Made by a program: the position numbers and the translations under genes
The notes under the pieces: model-generated
Databases searched by the model: none
What the model was told of the DNA's origin: nothing
The model's input: only the letters and a program-made list of their open reading frames with translations
DNA from: Desulfomicrobiaceae bacterium
GTDB lineage: Bacteria; Desulfobacterota; Desulfovibrionia; Desulfovibrionales; Desulfomicrobiaceae
Length of the DNA stretch: 6,271 nucleotides
Assembly (NCBI GenBank): GCA_003530935.1
Contig: DPEO01000018.1
Coordinates: forward strand, 1-6,271
Reading direction: 5' to 3'
In this document: piece by piece, positions 5,250 to 6,271 of the stretch
Numbering within the stretch: position 1 is the first letter of the stretch
Layout of the letters: each line of letters opens with the position of its first letter

Positions 5250-6271
5250 ATGACATGGGATTGGGAAAAACTCCAGCAGCGCCGGCAACGGCCAGTGGGT
5301 CCTGCGCCAAATCTTGGAGATTTTACAGAGCGCGTCAAGGATTGGAGCCAGTTGCGGCCTCCTGCGATCCGCTGGATCGTCGGGGCGGTCGTTCTTTTGT
5401 GGCTGGCAAGTGGCATCTATATCGTGGAACCGGATGAAGTGGGTGTGGTGCAGCGTTTTGGCGCCTACCATCGTACCACGCAGCCTGGACCGCATTATCA
5501 TTTTCCCTTCCCCATAGAGAAAGTGCAAACTCCCAAGGTCACCAAGATCCAGCGGGTGGAGATCGGCTTTCGGGGAAGCACCGCCTTCGTGACTCAAGGC
5601 GGGGCGCAGATACGCCTTGTGCCGGAAGAATCCTTGATGCTCACTGGGGATGAGAACATCGTGGATGTGCAGTTCATTGTGCAGTATCAGATCGCGGACG
5701 CGGAGAAGTTTCTCTTTCGTATCGCCAATCCTGAGAAAACGGTGAAAGACGCGGCTGAGGCCGCCATGCGCGAGGTCATCGGCTACAACAAGATCGACGC
5801 CGCCCTCACGGACGGCAAGCTCGCCATCCAAAACGAGGCCCGAGCGCTCATGCAGCGCATCCTCGATACCTATGAGAGCGGTATCCGGGTGGTTGCCGTA
5901 CAGCTCCAAGACGTCCACCCTCCGAAACAGGTTATTGATGCCTTCAAGGACGTGGCTTCGGCCAAGGAAGACAAGAGTCGCTTCATCAACGAAGCCGAGG
6001 CCTACGAGAACGACCTTTTGCCGCGTACCCGCGGCGAGGCGGCGCGGATCATCAACGAGGCCGAAGCCTACCGTGAGACGGTCATCCGCAAGGCTGAGGG
6101 CGAAGCGGCGCGCTTTACTTCCGTCTTGGCGCAGTACCGCAAGGCGGAGGACGTGACTCGCCGGCGTCTGCTCATTGAGACCATGGAAGCGGTGTTTGGA
6201 AGCGACGGGGTCCATAAGACCATCGTGGATCCCGAGGCCATGGGCCGAACCCTTCCTCTTCTTCCCCTTTC
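5250..6271 (+). CDS. hflK: HflK, membrane protease (FtsH) modulator subunit, 3' truncated by window edge
   Basis: HflK pairs with HflC to form a large cage around the membrane protease FtsH and tunes degradation of membrane proteins. The visible 340 residues hold a short cytoplasmic N-terminus (WDWEKLQQRRQ then a proline-rich stretch), one membrane segment at about 40-58 (IRWIVGAVVLLWLASGIYI), then the SPFH/band-7 domain starting VEPDEVGVVQRFG at 59-71. PGPHYHFPFPIEKV follows at 79-92, and VQLQDVHPP at 217-225 marks the end of the SPFH core. A long helical region with repeated INEAEAY segments comes next (246-274). HflK proteins are commonly about 350-420 residues, so only the C-terminal tail is missing. 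hflC would be expected just past the right edge (inference). The gene is divergent from the membrane-anchored protein gene on the minus strand. Confidence 0.95.
   Translation, partial: MTWDWEKLQQRRQRPVGPAPNLGDFTERVKDWSQLRPPAIRWIVGAVVLLWLASGIYIVEPDEVGVVQRFGAYHRTTQPGPHYHFPFPIEKVQTPKVTKIQRVEIGFRGSTAFVTQGGAQIRLVPEESLMLTGDENIVDVQFIVQYQIADAEKFLFRIANPEKTVKDAAEAAMREVIGYNKIDAALTDGKLAIQNEARALMQRILDTYESGIRVVAVQLQDVHPPKQVIDAFKDVASAKEDKSRFINEAEAYENDLLPRTRGEAARIINEAEAYRETVIRKAEGEAARFTSVLAQYRKAEDVTRRRLLIETMEAVFGSDGVHKTIVDPEAMGRTLPLLPL
5985..6116 (+). repeat. Tandem 22-residue repeat in the HflK coiled-coil helix
   Basis: Two adjacent 66-base units (5985-6050 and 6051-6116) encode related 22-residue segments. 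Both begin INEAEAY (residues 246-252 and 268-274) and both end with GEAAR plus a hydrophobic residue (262-267 and 284-289). Twenty-two residues is two 11-residue periods, typical of the long SPFH-protein helix. DNA identity is high in the INEAEAY part and lower between. This is part of the normal protein fold and not a mobile repeat. Confidence 0.75.

Noticed and set aside
4692..6215. A 507-codon open frame on the minus strand covering hflK and the small membrane-protein gene
   Set aside because: Only its last 164 codons look like a protein with its own ATG and ribosome site. The upstream part is antisense to the clearly recognisable HflK and is open because of GC-rich codon bias.

Overview
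The window holds seven protein genes on about 6.3 kb of GC-rich DNA with almost no spare sequence. The gene content and protein style (Gram-negative flagellin, an ADP-forming acyl-CoA synthetase-like protein paired with a DRTGG protein, HflK) suggest a flagellated, acetate-metabolising anaerobe of the Desulfovibrionales type. That placement is an inference from recall of similar proteins and has not been tested by a search.

Layout. Bases 1-242 (+) are the last 79 residues of a flagellin. A GC-rich hairpin (293-320) follows, shared with the 3' end of rnc (RNase III, minus strand, 306-1043); the rnc stop codon lies in the hairpin loop. rnc is head-to-head with a 685-residue acyl-CoA synthetase (ADP-forming)-like gene (1055-3112, +), and only 11 bases separate the two start codons. 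That gene is followed after 33 bases by a P-loop/DRTGG protein related to the N-terminal half of long phosphotransacetylases (3146-4213, +). Converging on this pair from the minus strand is rnhA (RNase HI, 4234-4695), which overlaps by 4 bases (GTGA) an upstream gene for a small membrane-anchored, possibly TPM-like protein (4692-5186, -). Divergent from that, after 63 bases, is hflK (5250 to the right edge, +), cut off by the window end.

How the genes relate. The central pair is the most interesting part. One protein derives from the ADP-forming acetyl-CoA synthetase route and the other from the phosphotransacetylase route, the two alternative ways to turn acetyl-CoA into acetate plus ATP. 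The first has alanine where the phosphorylated catalytic histidine should be and has lost other ATP-grasp motif residues. The second has no transacetylase catalytic domain. Together they look more like a sensing or regulatory module built from metabolic enzymes than a working pathway (inference). The flanking genes are housekeeping: two nucleases specific for RNA duplexes (RNase III and RNase HI) and the HflK membrane-protease modulator. No RNA genes, CRISPR arrays, insertion sequences or attachment sites were recognised.
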